This document shows, one piece after another, positions 10,815 to 21,850 of a stretch of 64,000 bases of DNA. Origin of the DNA: Pinus tabuliformis (Eukaryota > Streptophyta > Pinopsida > Pinales > Pinaceae); NCBI GenBank assembly GCA_031772625.1, contig CM062804.1, positions 281,126,598 through 281,190,597 of the forward strand. The letters are read 5' to 3'. Positions within the stretch are counted from its first letter, which is position 1. Each line of letters begins with the position of its first letter. The notes beneath the pieces are model-generated. The model saw nothing but the letters and a program-made list of their open reading frames with translations, was not told the origin of the DNA and ran no database searches. The position numbers and the translations under genes are program-made.

Positions 10815-13800
10815 ATGGGGGGAATAGTCAAATTCGAATTCAAAAGGTGCTATAAATTGCAAAGGGATGCCCAACAAACAACACTTGTAGCCATTTGAGA
10901 ATTGAGTTGTTGCACACCCAGAGGTTCATGAACCCAAATTTGTTTGATCTTTTGAAGTCAAAGGCATTGTTTGAGCACTTACCCGAGCCGTTGAGAAAAT
11001 TGTGGAATAGCAGTATGGCAGTGCCTGAGGAAGCCATGGATACCAGAGCCATGACCGCTAAGGAGATCACATAGGCCCTGACGGTAGGTGAAGCCCTAGA
11101 AAGTGTCAGAATAGTTACAAAAATCCCTAAATCATTGCGCATGTTGAGACCCAGAAAGGCAAGCCGCCTATGGTACCGGTGTGCGTGTCCCCCAGGAATT
11201 CGTTAAGAACAAGGCTCACCATGGAAGAAAAGGGGAAGGCGATCAATTTGGAAGCCGGTGAGGAGGAGGAAGACTTTGAAGAAATCCTGGTAGAGGAGGA
11301 AGATGACGTAGATATGGAGGTGGCAACCCATGGTGCGGACCCTTTGACCAGGTTTCCCGTGTATGTTCCTCCACAGAAGGGGAAAGCAAGGGTGCCCAAG
11401 GACCTATATGAGAGCAAGAGCTCTCTGCAGACCTCGCTACTCCCTGACGACACCATTTTTGATGGAGCACACTTGGGGCGAGTATCGGTATTAAAATTTG
11501 AGGACTGGGATATTGCAGACCACGAGAAATTCCCACATTTAGCAACCATGTAGCTCATGCGCCAGAACAAAAACACACTGCCGAGAGTTATAGAGTTGGA
11601 GCCACGCCAGTGGTTGCGAGGTGTAGAGAAAGCAGGATTGTTAAACATGCTCTGGGTGCCGCATTACCATCGCGCCCCAGCGACTATTTTGTTCATCAGG
11701 CAGCTTCTCTGCCTGGTGCATGATGGATGTTTGTGGCTCGAAGAGCCCATCCCCATAACAGATCATCTAATTCATAGAATTACCCAGATCCCTTGGAAAG
11801 GGGAGGATCCAATGAATATCTCAGAGGGTAAAAGTGATGATTTGGTCATCACAGAGGCCATGAAGAAAAGGTTGAAGCTAGAGAAGAAGAAAAGAGGGTA
11901 CACGATCTTCAGCATCAACAATGCGGTAGTCAAATTCACGACACAGATACTGGCTGGGAATGTTTTGCGAAAGTTTCGCGCGGATGAGGTGCCTGCACCA
12001 GTGGTTGCACTTGTCATGCAATGTGAAAAATGGGTCCAGTTTAACTGGGCAGACTACCTGTGCAGAGAGTTCCTGGAGAACTGTCGCGAGGCACACAAGC
12101 AGGGGAAAACTTTCCACTATACATGGCTTCTACTATCCATAGTGCTGGTGGCTTGGGAATTTCCTGAGGACAGCCAGTTCATAGCGATTGTGTAGGATCT
12201 TCCAAAGGCAGCGAAGTACACTTCATTGTGGGAAACCAGAGATGCGCAGAGGATCAGAGACAGCAAGATATTCTGGGTGTTCATGGAGATGAACATCAGA
12301 ATATGGATTAACCGCAAGCCACGGTTATCACGCACAGTTTATAACAGTCTGTAGAGCTTTGTAGAGTTCAAGGCAGACTTTCACCACATGTACATTAGGG
12401 CAAGGAAGGACCCCACGAAGGCATGGAAGGAGCTACCTTATCTAGTGATAGACAATGTCATATTCACTGTCCTTGATTTGTGGCCCCCAGAGTGGTGCGC
12501 TCCAGCCAACTCTATGATGGAAGCAGAGAAGTCCGTTGCACAGAGGAAAAAGGAGGAGGAAAAACTGCAGATGGCGTAGTTAGCAGAGAAGAGAAACAAC
12601 GAAGTGGCAACAGCCAAGGTGCAGGAGGTGCGTAATGCTGCGAAAGCGGTGAAAGAGCAGCGGAAGGCAGCAAAGAAGGAGTGCAAAGGCTAGAAGTCTC
12701 CTTCGCCCGAACAGGAAACAGATCCAGAGGAAGGTTGCGTAGACCCATAGACAGTGTCCACACAGTTGAAACAGCATTGCCTAAGAGAGCAGGTAGGGCT
12801 GCAGAAGAAGTCAAAGGCCTCAAAGACTTCTTTCGACCCGATCACCCTCACTGAGGGGGATCTACATGACACTAGGGAGACGGTGAGGGACGTCACCACG
12901 AAGGCCCTCCAGCAGTTTGCGGAGGAACACCAGATGGTGTTCGGGGCCCTCTGAGTGCAGATACAAGAGTTGCAGGTGCACACTCCACAGGATGGTACTA
13001 TGTCAACCAACCTCGCACTAGGAATGACAACGACTAAGGAAATGTTGCACATCCGCATGACCAACACCATAGTACTACCAAAGGGAGCACTTGTGACAGA
13101 AAATGAGGCCGACAGGCCTATGGTCAGCCGATTAAAGGGGATTGGGATAAACATGGTTGCGCTCCCTCGGGAGACGCTGTATGTTTTGCAGGAGGGAGTT
13201 ACTGTAGAACTGTGATCCAGGAAGGGTCACGTGCTCGAGGTCATGAGCGAGCATTGCATCAACATCGAACAGTTGAGCCTTAGTGCGATGAGGTAGTGGC
13301 ACAGAACTGACAGATTATGCAGGTGGTCGATGAAGCTTGGCAGATGGTCCCAAAGCTGGCCATCCAAGCAGAGGAACGAGCAAAGGCGCACATCCAGAAA
13401 CTAGCAGCAGGGGTGCTCGAGGCTAAGGAAGAGATGGCCAAGGTTTAGCTGGAGATAAACCTTTAGATAACTAAGCTACAATTGAAGGCACAACCTTCAA
13501 TGCTGCCGGAGGTTAAGGAACAACACGCCAGCGCAATTACAACGGCCATAGTAGAGGTCAACAGCGTAGGGAAAGACTACACTAGGCTATTTAAAGAGTC
13601 ATTCGAGGTTCTCACCATTCTACAGGAGGACCCAAACATACAGCACTTAGAAACAGAGGCGTGCGAGCTGCAGTAGAAATATGATGAGATAAAAGGGACT
13701 ACGCAGACAGTTGCCCTTACACAAAGGCTCGCGTGGATGAAGAAGGGAAAAGCGCCCAAGGAGCAGGTGGATTTTTCTCGACACAAGGAAGCCATTCTAA

Positions 13801-14036
13801 CGGCACGTGTACATCCATGGATTGATGAGGCGTTCGTCATTACAACTGCTATTGAAGAAAATATCACACAGATGCAGGGCACATAGGAACAGGTTCAGGG
13901 AAGCAGTTCAGTTACAGCGGTTTCTGAACAATGCATCCAGGAAGTGTAAAAGGAAGCCGCTGAGTGCACTTCTGATTTTGCAGCGGTCCGAGCATAATTG
14001 GGAGGTCTTCACGCAAAGATATCCGCACTGATAGAG
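10815..14036 (+). pseudogene. Accessory 3' ORF of the gypsy element, unit A
   Basis: Between integrase and the 3' LTR lies about 3.2 kb of coding-like sequence not belonging to standard gag-pol. From about 11170 to 13215 it stays in one frame, interrupted only by stops. It starts near ATG 10815 (MGGIVKFEFKR), has an acidic stretch (EEEEDFEEILVEEEDD, about 11260-11320), a central globular-looking region (11557-12195, including LVHDGCLWLEEPIPI), a further region with KPRLSRTVYNSL and KDPTKAWKELPY, then a lysine-glutamate-rich coiled-coil-like stretch (about 12520-12700) and a long heptad-like C-terminus. I recognise no enzyme motif. The position is that of env-like or additional ORFs in some plant gypsy lineages; function unknown. 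Confidence 0.7.
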
Positions 14037-14061
14037 TGACTTGAGGGCGAGTCACAATGTT

Positions 14062-14074
14062 TGTGTTGGGGGCT
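14062..14074 (+). other. Candidate polypurine tract, unit A
   Basis: TGTGTTGGGGGCT immediately precedes the 3' LTR start at 14075. It is only moderately purine-rich but lies where second-strand priming must occur, and the same sequence occurs before the unit B 3' LTR. Confidence 0.5.
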
Positions 14075-14974
14075 TGTTGGGTGCGAGATCCCCCAAGGGA
14101 AGTTTTAGGGCTTAGAGCCCAGATTTTGGTCACAAATTGTAACTTCGATGTAAAGACTCTGGATTTTGTGGACGCGGAGCGCGTAGCTTGTAAATGAGTC
14201 ATAAGGTTTTCTGCCCTTAATTTTGTAATGTAATGTCAACTATAGAAAAATAATGGAAAAAATAAGAAAAATCTAAGGATGAAGAGTTGAGTTTTATCTA
14301 GAGCATAAAGTCTAGTTTGGGTCGTAGAGTAGGAGAAGGCTCCGTAGCTAAGTGCACAGAGGCCTAGTAGTCCACAACTGAGTACATGGACCCCTACAGC
14401 TGAGTGCGCAGAGCGAGTCAATTCTGTAACAGTTGGAAGCATTAATAAAGAGAAGTTTTATACCATTCCTGTGTATTTATTTCTTGTTTTCTACATTGAA
14501 TGTATTGGGTATGAATTGCATTTCTACTGTTTATATGATGCGCAAACGTATGTGACTATGTTGATTAAGTGAATTTGAGATAAAGTATCTATTTACGCGA
14601 AGTTAACTAAGATCTTTAAGAAGAAAAGTAAGATCTGTGGTATAGTTTGGGGAAATAACGCAGATCACTGCCATAGTAGCGTGAAAGGACCTTAACCCCT
14701 AGTTAGGGCTACGCGAAGGTGATTATACCAGATCGCGAAGGTCTTGTAGGTCATCATATTGCATGAAGTGACCTGCGCAAAGGTAGGCACTGTTGGACTA
14801 AATCGACACCTCAAACATCTCGAGGGTGCAGAAACTTAGTTCCAACATCCCCCCATACTACTTCGGGTGAGACTTCAGTCCACGCCCCATGGGCGGATGC
14901 TGAAAGGGCCAGTAGTGTAGGAATTTGTTTGGCTAAATAACTCCGAACCTGGGTCAGGCCCCATCAAGCCAACA
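14075..14974 (+). repeat. 3' LTR, Ty3/gypsy element, unit A
   Basis: About 900 bp, TGTTGGGTGCGAG to CAAGCCAACA. It is clearly more similar to the unit B 3' LTR (35388-36287) than to the 5' LTR of its own element. It lacks the palindrome and TATA box seen at 6396-6430. Confidence 0.9.
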
Positions 14975-14979
14975 CATAA

Positions 14980-15605
14980 AACTCCTAAATTCCTAGGGAT
15001 TGGATCAGATATTGGGGGTTGAGATTTACTCTTTTGAACTTGGATAAAAGCTAAATATCCTGAATGTATATGGTTTGTGTTAGTATAGTGTCACATTTAG
15101 TAACTCTTTATTTATTAAATCCTTCATGAAGGCCTCAAATTTGGTGATGGGAGGGGATATGGACTTCCCTCTAGGCATGTCAGAGACTTGGGGGCCTCAT
15201 GTTCAAGCACACACTCTAGTTGGCTACTTTAAAAATAAACTCATGATGGGGAAGCTCATTGATGTAAACTTTACCACTTGGAGGAATCAGTGAATGGGAG
15301 AGGCTCGGGTTGCTAAGAGATTGGATCGGTTTCTGATGATGGAGGATTTGGTCAACAATTTAACTTTATTCAGACAATGGATTGGATCTAGTGGTGATTC
15401 TGATCATTTTCCTACTATCCTCGAACTGAAATGTACTTGTAGAAATCCAGCCTCCCCTTTTAAATTCAATCCTAAATGGCTAAAAGACCTTGCATATAAT
15501 ACCTTAGTTAATGAAACATGGAGGTTTGTAACTGATGATCAAGGTCTGTCATCAGCCGATATTTTCATGGGAAAACTCAAACGGTTGAAACAGGAAACAA
15601 TAGCA
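14980..15605 (+). pseudogene. LINE ORF2 endonuclease C-terminal part, unit A
   Basis: APE-type endonuclease remnant. Across frames one reads the VMGGDMDFPLG block (GGDxN-type motif), a WGPHVQAHTLVGYF block, then the MGEARVAKRLDRFLMMEDL and GDSDHFPTI blocks, matching the usual GxARxxRLDRFL and SDHxPI motifs of plant LINE endonucleases. The N-terminal part lies before the gypsy insertion (about 6020-6217). The equivalent in unit B (36313-36957) is less broken. Confidence 0.8.
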
Positions 15606-16048
15606 TGAGAAAAGGGAAAAAGGAGAAAAGGAATAGGGAAGAAGTCGTACTTTAACATATAAAGGAAACAATTGAGCCCCTCGAAAGTCCAGAGGTGGAT
15701 GGCTATGAGACACAAGTGAAAAAGGAAAGAATCAAACAACTGGAAATTTCAAAAAGTAATATATTGAGAGGAATGGAGGAGCAGTAGAGACTCAAAATTA
15801 TAGCAATATGGCTCTGAGTTAGTGATGAAAGCACATAATTATTTCAAAATTATGCGAATATAGGAAGAATTGCAATACTATCTAGGAAATGCAATGATCT
15901 AAGGGAGGAATAGAAAAATCCTTTGATGAGATAGTAGGCCTAGGTAGGGACCACTTTAAAGGCATGTTCAGAGCTCTAGAAGAAGCCACCAGAGGCTATT
16001 CAGGTGGCTCAATTGTTTCCCAGATGTGTGGAATAAGAGGAAAATGAT

Positions 16049-17430
16049 ATGATAATGACATTTGCTACAAAGGGAGAAGTCGAAGGAATTCTCAAAAAAA
16101 TGCAGAAGGATAAGATTCTGGGGCCTGATGGATGGACAGTAGAACTCTTCCAACACTTTTTTGAGCTTATGGGGGATGAATTAACTAGCATGGTGGAGGA
16201 ATGGAGAGTTAGAGGATCAATACATGAACCATCTAACTCAAATTTCATAACCCTCATCCCTAAAACTGATGATCCAAAGCATTTTGAGGAATTTGGGCCT
16301 ATTTATCTTTGTAATTGTATCTATAAAATCATAGCAAAATTATATTTCTATGCCTAAAACCCATCCTCTCTAGGAACATCTCAAGAGAACAATTCAAATT
16401 CTTGGATGGAAGAAAGATACATGAAGCCATCAGAGTTGCTCAGGAATCCATGCATAGTATGAAAAGTAGTAAGAAAAAAGAGTTCATTGTGAAGATACAT
16501 CTATCGAAGGCCTATGAAAAAATTATTTGGATATACCTTCACCTACTTCTAACCGATCTATGGTTCAACATTGGTTTCATAAATTAGGTCATGGGATGCA
16601 TTACAAATGTAAGATTTTCCATACTTATCAATGGAGTTGCTTCCCCCTTTTTTCATAGCCAGAGAGGGCTAAGGCATGGATGCCCCCTGCCATCCTTGTT
16701 GTTCTTACTAGCAACTGAAGGTCTTAGTCAGCTAATCATTGCAGCAAATCACAAAAGGGAGATAAAAGGGATCACAATAGCTACAAATTTTTCCATTACC
16801 CATCTCCTTTTTGTAGATGATATCCTCTTGTTCAGTAATGGGGTGAGAGAAGACCTCTAAAAAATGAAAATCACACTTGATCTTTTATTAAAAGCTACGG
16901 GAATGAGCATAAACAAGAAGAAATATTGCATAGTTTATGATGGTTGCTCGGTGGTGGAGATAAAGAGACTCACTACAAGCCTCCCATATCCAGAAATTCC
17001 TATGATTGACAACTTCAAATACTTAGGCTTTCACCTGAAGCCAGATAACTATAGAAAACAAGACTGGCACTCTCTGCTGGAAAAAGTTGAAAAGAGGTTT
17101 AAACACTAGAGCTATAAGTGGCTTTCAAGGGTTGGTAGGTTGGTACTAATCAAATCAGTTCTAATGGCCATTCTGGTTTACTGGATTGCCCTCACATGGG
17201 TACCAAAAATAATTTTAGATCAGATTAGGAAAATGTGTGGGTAGTTTATGTGGGTCAGTTCAAAAAAGGAGGGTGCCCTTCCATAGGTTACTTGGGACAA
17301 AATAGCCATCCCAAAGGCTTGGATAGGATGGGGTATTAAGGATCTCCCCATTCTGGTATTCCTACTAGCGGCAAAATCGGTATGGAGGCCAATAACAAAG
17401 GAAAACATTTGGAGAGTGGTAGTAAAGAAA
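16049..17430 (+). pseudogene. LINE ORF2 reverse transcriptase, unit A
   Basis: Reverse transcriptase of the LINE, split over several stretches: 16049-16357 has LGPDGWTVELFQHFFE and NFITLIPKTDDPKHFEEF; 16402-16587 has the ATP-like FIVKIHLSKAYEKI block; 16591-16860 has GLRHGCPLPSLLFLLATEGL and the catalytic box FVDD (FADD in many plant LINEs); 16864-17109 has FKYLGFHLKP, the thumb region. Stops after KLYFYA, GFIN and REDL interrupt it. The FVDD aspartates are retained, but the frame is not translatable as a whole. Confidence 0.88.
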
Positions 17431-17927
17431 ATATATAGACCCTAAACCTATGAAGGAGTGGATTTGGAGAGTAACTAAAAAACTAGCCAATGCATCATCA
17501 ATATGGAAGGCTACTCTAGAATCAATAGGCATAATTTAAGAAGGGTTGGCTTGGATGGCTAGGAATGGGGAAAAAGTAAGAATACGAGATGATCCATGGG
17601 TGGGATACAACAAACAATTTTCTCTCCGGAGGGAGATCGAGGAGTTCCTCCCTTAACCAGATTGCAACCCCTGAAGAGTCCTCTCTTTGGAAACAAGGTT
17701 GGAAAACTACTGAAGCCATTCAAATTCATCTGTGTTGGAGAGGTATATGGAAGTCCTTCATTAGAGACATTATTTGATCAAATATTAGGTTAAGATACTG
17801 TCCAGATGAGCTTCGGTGTGTACATTCCCCAAATGGCCTATACTCCCCAAAATATGGCTACAATTACCAAATTGAAAGAAGATTACAGGGAGGCCAACAA
17901 TGGTTGTGGAGATCCCTCTCATAGCGA

Positions 17928-18775
17928 ATGTTCCCAACAAAAGCAAGGTTTCTCTTTTGGTGTCTCCTTAGGAGTAAAGTTCCTAAATGGGCTAATCTAC
18001 ATAAAAGGAATAAGAATAGACGTAGATGGTGTACACTTTGCAAAAATTTAGAAGAAACTACAAACCATGTTTTCCTAGTCTATCCTTTCACTTCAATTGT
18101 TTGGGAGCTTGCATTGAATCTCATGGGAATCAGGTGGGGCTGGAGAGGGTAGTCTCTCATGGAGGCTTGGAAACGCTGGTGGCAAGAAAATCAAGAGGAA
18201 AATCCAAAAAATATTCCACCCATCATCTCCTAGGGCATTTGGTTGGCTAGAAATAAATGGATATTTATGGATGTTCCTTTGGCACCATACCTCATTGTAG
18301 TCGAATACGCATCATTTTTTTCTCTCCTCCCATTGACTACTTCCCCACAAATCTCCCGAATCATAAAGGAAGAATAGATAAACCCTCATATAACCTAGGC
18401 TTATTTTGACGGAGCATCGAATGCTCAAAATAGATGTGGGGCAAGACTAGTCATTTATCATAAAGAACACAGGCACTGGAAATCCTCAGTAGGCCTTGGG
18501 GAAGGAACAAACAACTTTGTAGAACTCCAAACACTGAAACTATTGTTGTGCTGGATCACGGGCTTATGGATTTATTATGTGCAAATCTTTGAAGATTCGT
18601 TAAATGTTATTAATTGGATTAATGAGAGTCAAAGATGTCAAAACCACATTCTGTTCCTAATTATTCAAGAAATTTTACAAATTAAAATTATTTTTCATTA
18701 CATAGCTATTTTTCACACCTACAGGGAGCGGGACACCATAATTTATTTCCTTGCTAAGGAAGGTCTACAATAGGA
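17928..18775 (+). pseudogene. LINE ORF2 zinc-binding region and RNase H, unit A
   Basis: At 17928-18152 the RFLFWCLLRSKVPKWANL and WCTLCKNLEETTNHVFL blocks match the zf-RVT region downstream of many plant LINE RTs (C..C..H pattern). After a gap, 18397-18775 encodes an RNase H fold: YFDGASNAQNRCGA, VELQTLKLLL, FEDSLNVINW and RERDTIIYFLAKEGL, giving the D-E-D-D catalytic set. A C-terminal RNase H is typical of a subset of plant L1 elements. Frames are interrupted. Confidence 0.82.
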
Positions 18776-19136
18776 TCTAGGCACTTGGAGAGTATCAGCA
18801 TATGAGGATGGTTTGATTCGTGTGTCGAATAAACCACCCTATATCAAATGAGATGATACCTTTTATCTTCTATACAAACCTTGGAGTACCATCAAGCTTT
18901 ACTTTTATGTTTTTCTTTTTCTAATTATGCTTACAATATACTTTTTGCATTTTTGTATGGATACTCGATCTATTTCATCAAACACTGATGTAAAACTTAT
19001 TTACAGGATGGTTGTTTTCTCCAATGTTGGGGAGGCCCTGCTATTTTATTTCTCTTATGTTTTTTTTGATACTGTGATGATGATAGAGAAACAACTTAGT
19101 CCTTTTGGGGAGGGTGTGTTTTATATGTCTTCATGG

Positions 19137-20940
19137 AGGTTCTGGTTTTTTGCAACAATGTGAACAATAGACTTAAATTAGATATTGAAAATTAATTCAA
19201 TTAGCAAAATGGTCCATTACTTTTAATAAATTTAAAAAATTATATTCGTGTATGTGACCAATTTCTTAGGGATTTGAGATTATTCCAATTCTAATAAGTT
19301 CCTCCATGATAATTTCCTCATTATTATTTATAACATTCATTTATGTATAAGAAATTTTTATTTACAAAATGGTCCATTTTACAATAAGATGTGTAATTCC
19401 CTTTTTCCTTAAGTAAAAGTCGACCCATGTCAAAATAGCAAAAGGACAAATGTCAAATGGAGATGAAAAAGGTAGACAATGAGGAGTACCTTCTAAGTAT
19501 ATGATATGCATTTATAGTTTGGAAAATTTTCATGTTATTGAATTGTTGAGAGAAATTTAATATATATATATAAACGATTAAGAGTATGTATTTCTTTGGT
19601 AAATTGTTATAAGTTTAAATTCAAAGAGGATTAAAATATATAAACCTTTATAAAGTTTAAATGAAAAAAATCTCATATATCAATTTAATATCTAATTTAG
19701 CCATAATCTTAAAATTAAATTATCATTATTATTATTATTATTATTCTTTTACAAAAACATTAAAAATAAATAAAGAACAAACTTAAATTTAATTGAATGA
19801 ACAAAATGGTCCATTACTTTTAATAAATTTAAAAAATTAGATTAGTGGGGTTCCCCGGCCCTCCAATTTCATAGGGATTTGAGATTATTCCAATTCTAAT
19901 AAGTTCTTCCATGCTAAGTTCCTAATTATTATTTATAACACCCATTCATATATAAGAAAAATTTATTCGAAAAAATGGTCCATATTACAATAAGATGTGT
20001 AATTCTTTTTCCTTCTTTAGTTAAAATTGACCCATGTCAAAACACGAAGGACAAATGTCAAATGGAGAAGAAAAAGGTAGACAATACAGAGCCCGAAGGA
20101 CTACCTACTAGGGTTGGAATTTCAAAAAAGACTAGCGCTTCAAATTTGAATTTTTTCAGAGTTTCCAACCTGTTTTCATAGTTTCAAGGGAGATTTTTGA
20201 GGGTTTTGTAATTTTTTATCCCGTATTTCAAGGGAAAATCACCCCATGATGGGCAGTGTCAAATTCCAACCATGCAGTGCCTACTAAATATATAAACATA
20301 GTTTCAAGGGAGATTTTTAAAGGGTTTTGTAATTTTTTAACATGTATTTCAAGGGCAAATCATCCCATGATGGACAATTTGTCAAATTCCAACCGTGCAG
20401 TACCTACTAAATATATAATATGATTTTTGAGTTGTTTATTTTACATATATTTGTTTTGTATGTAGAATGCATAAATTATAAATATCAATTTCATATTAAC
20501 AAAGTATATATACAAAGGAGTATGTATTTCTTTGGTAAAATGTTATAGGTTCAAATTCAAAAAAGATTAAAATATATATACCTTTATAAACTTTAAATTA
20601 AAAAATCTCATATATTAATTTAATATCTAATTTAGCCATAATCTTAACCAAATAAATTCCAACTAGCTCCCACACCCGCCAATTTCCTAGGGATTTTGGA
20701 TTATTCTAATTATAATAAGTTCTTCATTATTATTTATAACATTCTTTTTATATAGAGAAAAAATTATTTAGTAAAATGGTCCATTTTACAACAATAAGAT
20801 GTGTAATTCCTTTTTTTTCTTAAGTTAAAGTTTGTACATGTGAGAAGGGCAGATGTGAGAAGGGCAAAAAGACAAATGTCAAATGGAGATGAAAAGGGTA
20901 GACAATGACTACCCTCACCATTTTCAAAAAGAGAACAATC
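19137..20940. repeat. AT-rich flank with triplicated module and MITE (unit B)
   Basis: Collinear with 1-1745, carrying the same three module copies (signature near 19366, 19974 and 20776). The MITE-like element occupies about 20111-20401, bounded by ACCTACTA on both sides (20103-20110, 20402-20409). Its right part is tandemly duplicated here, including a second AAATTCCAACC...GCAGTGCCTACTA end at about 20260. No gene. Confidence 0.7.
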
Positions 20941-21850
20941 ATAATGTAAGAGGGCGATGGAAGACAAAGCTTCCATAATTACTGGCAATCAATGGCATCC
21001 GAGTTATCTATCACAATTTCGTATCATAAATTCAAGGCGACATTCACACGTGTTGGAATATGTAAAACCGTGGATCGGAAACTAAAATTTATTGTAAATT
21101 CAAGGCGACATTCGGATTTAAATACATTATTTAAGTCGATTATTTTACGGAAAGGGAAGCGAGGCAAATAAGAATTACGTTTTGTCGGTTTACGAAAGGA
21201 AATAAGACTCGGGGTTATTTATTTTTTTATATATGATACGTAATTTATTTTATGTTTATTCGATATGCAAGGTAATGAGAAGAAACATTACAATAGGTCC
21301 TCGTGGGGACTAATGCACCAAAAATGTATTTGCACACAGGAAATGACTAAAGTCAGTGTGTATTGATAATGAGATTAAATAAATAACATCTTTCACTAGA
21401 GTTACCTTCAGATTTCATGATATTCTGCAATGACCATAAAGAAGGGGGTTTGTTTTAAAATTTGGAGTCATTTTCCTCGAGCCATTAATTCCATTTTTAA
21501 ATTTAAATTTAAATTTCATCTAGTAAAGATTTTTTGGAATTGAAAATTTATGTGGTGTAGTTTACACAATCCATTTGCCCAAGTAAACTTTCAAGGCATT
21601 GAATCCATTTATGCATTCAAAAATATAGTTTTAAAAATAAAAAGTTACACATGTTATATGCATATATATAACTATATAGATCCATTTTGAAGTGGATTAA
21701 ATCTCTTAAGGTGCATACGTTTTTTAAGTTTTGCACTCTAAAAGAGGTCCCATAGGCTATCTTTAGCATTGTGGACATTAAAATTTTATTTCTTTCTTTC
21801 TCATACATCAATTTAATATCTAATTTAGCTATAATATCAAAATTAAATTA
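20941..21850. other. WOX-null deletion site and AT-rich flank (unit B)
   Basis: Where unit A has the WOX exon, unit B runs from ATAATGTAAG directly into AGGGCGATGGAAGAC, so about 644 bp (A 1744-2387) including the whole homeodomain exon is absent. Downstream sequence matches A 2388-3450 with a short internal rearrangement repeating AATTCAAGGCGACATTC. No gene seen. Confidence 0.75.

Larger units (their letters stand above)
6213..14979 (+). mobile_element. Ty3/gypsy LTR retrotransposon nested in the LINE, unit A
   Basis: An LTR element with LTRs at 6218-7179 and 14075-14974, flanked by CGTAA (6213-6217, one change) and CATAA (14975-14979), a 5-bp target duplication. It lies inside the LINE endonuclease domain: reading across the insertion joins LINE protein NDKNI to KLLNS. 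Internal order is PBS, Gag, protease, truncated pol, accessory 3' ORF, PPT. In this copy a deletion at about 10083 removes most of the capsid-like linker, RT, RNase H and most of integrase. A 188-bp deletion at about 9750 removes the end of protease. Non-autonomous and dead. Confidence 0.93.
1..19136. repeat. Tandem unit A of a ~20-kb direct segmental array
   Basis: Position 1 matches 19137 and 40453 (all read AGGTTCTGGTTTTTTGC or one mismatch), and homology then runs collinearly through AT-rich flank, WOX locus, LINE 5' half, nested Ty3/gypsy element and LINE 3' half. Unit A is 19.1 kb. It is shorter than unit B mainly because about 2.9 kb of gypsy pol is missing. Substitutions and many private indels separate the units, so this is real duplication rather than repeated sequence from assembly. 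The first bases look like the end of a further LINE copy, implying another unit to the left. Confidence 0.9.
14980..19140 (+). mobile_element. LINE 3' half, unit A
   Basis: Continuation of the LINE after the gypsy insertion: rest of the ORF2 endonuclease, reverse transcriptase, zinc-binding zf-RVT-like region, RNase H and a 3' untranslated region (about 18780-19140). The 3' end is set where the shared unit boundary lies; I see no clear poly(A) tail or target duplication. Confidence 0.8.

Noticed and set aside
11127..13154. Long minus-strand ORFs (for example 173 and 154 codons) in the gypsy 3' region
   Set aside because: Serine- and leucine-rich antisense readings of the accessory ORF; the plus strand has the conserved, acidic and coiled-coil-like protein shared by both units.
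18790..19140. ORFs after RNase H (for example around 18927-19163) as a separate gene
   Set aside because: Located in the LINE 3' untranslated region, hydrophobic by AT bias, with no family resemblance.
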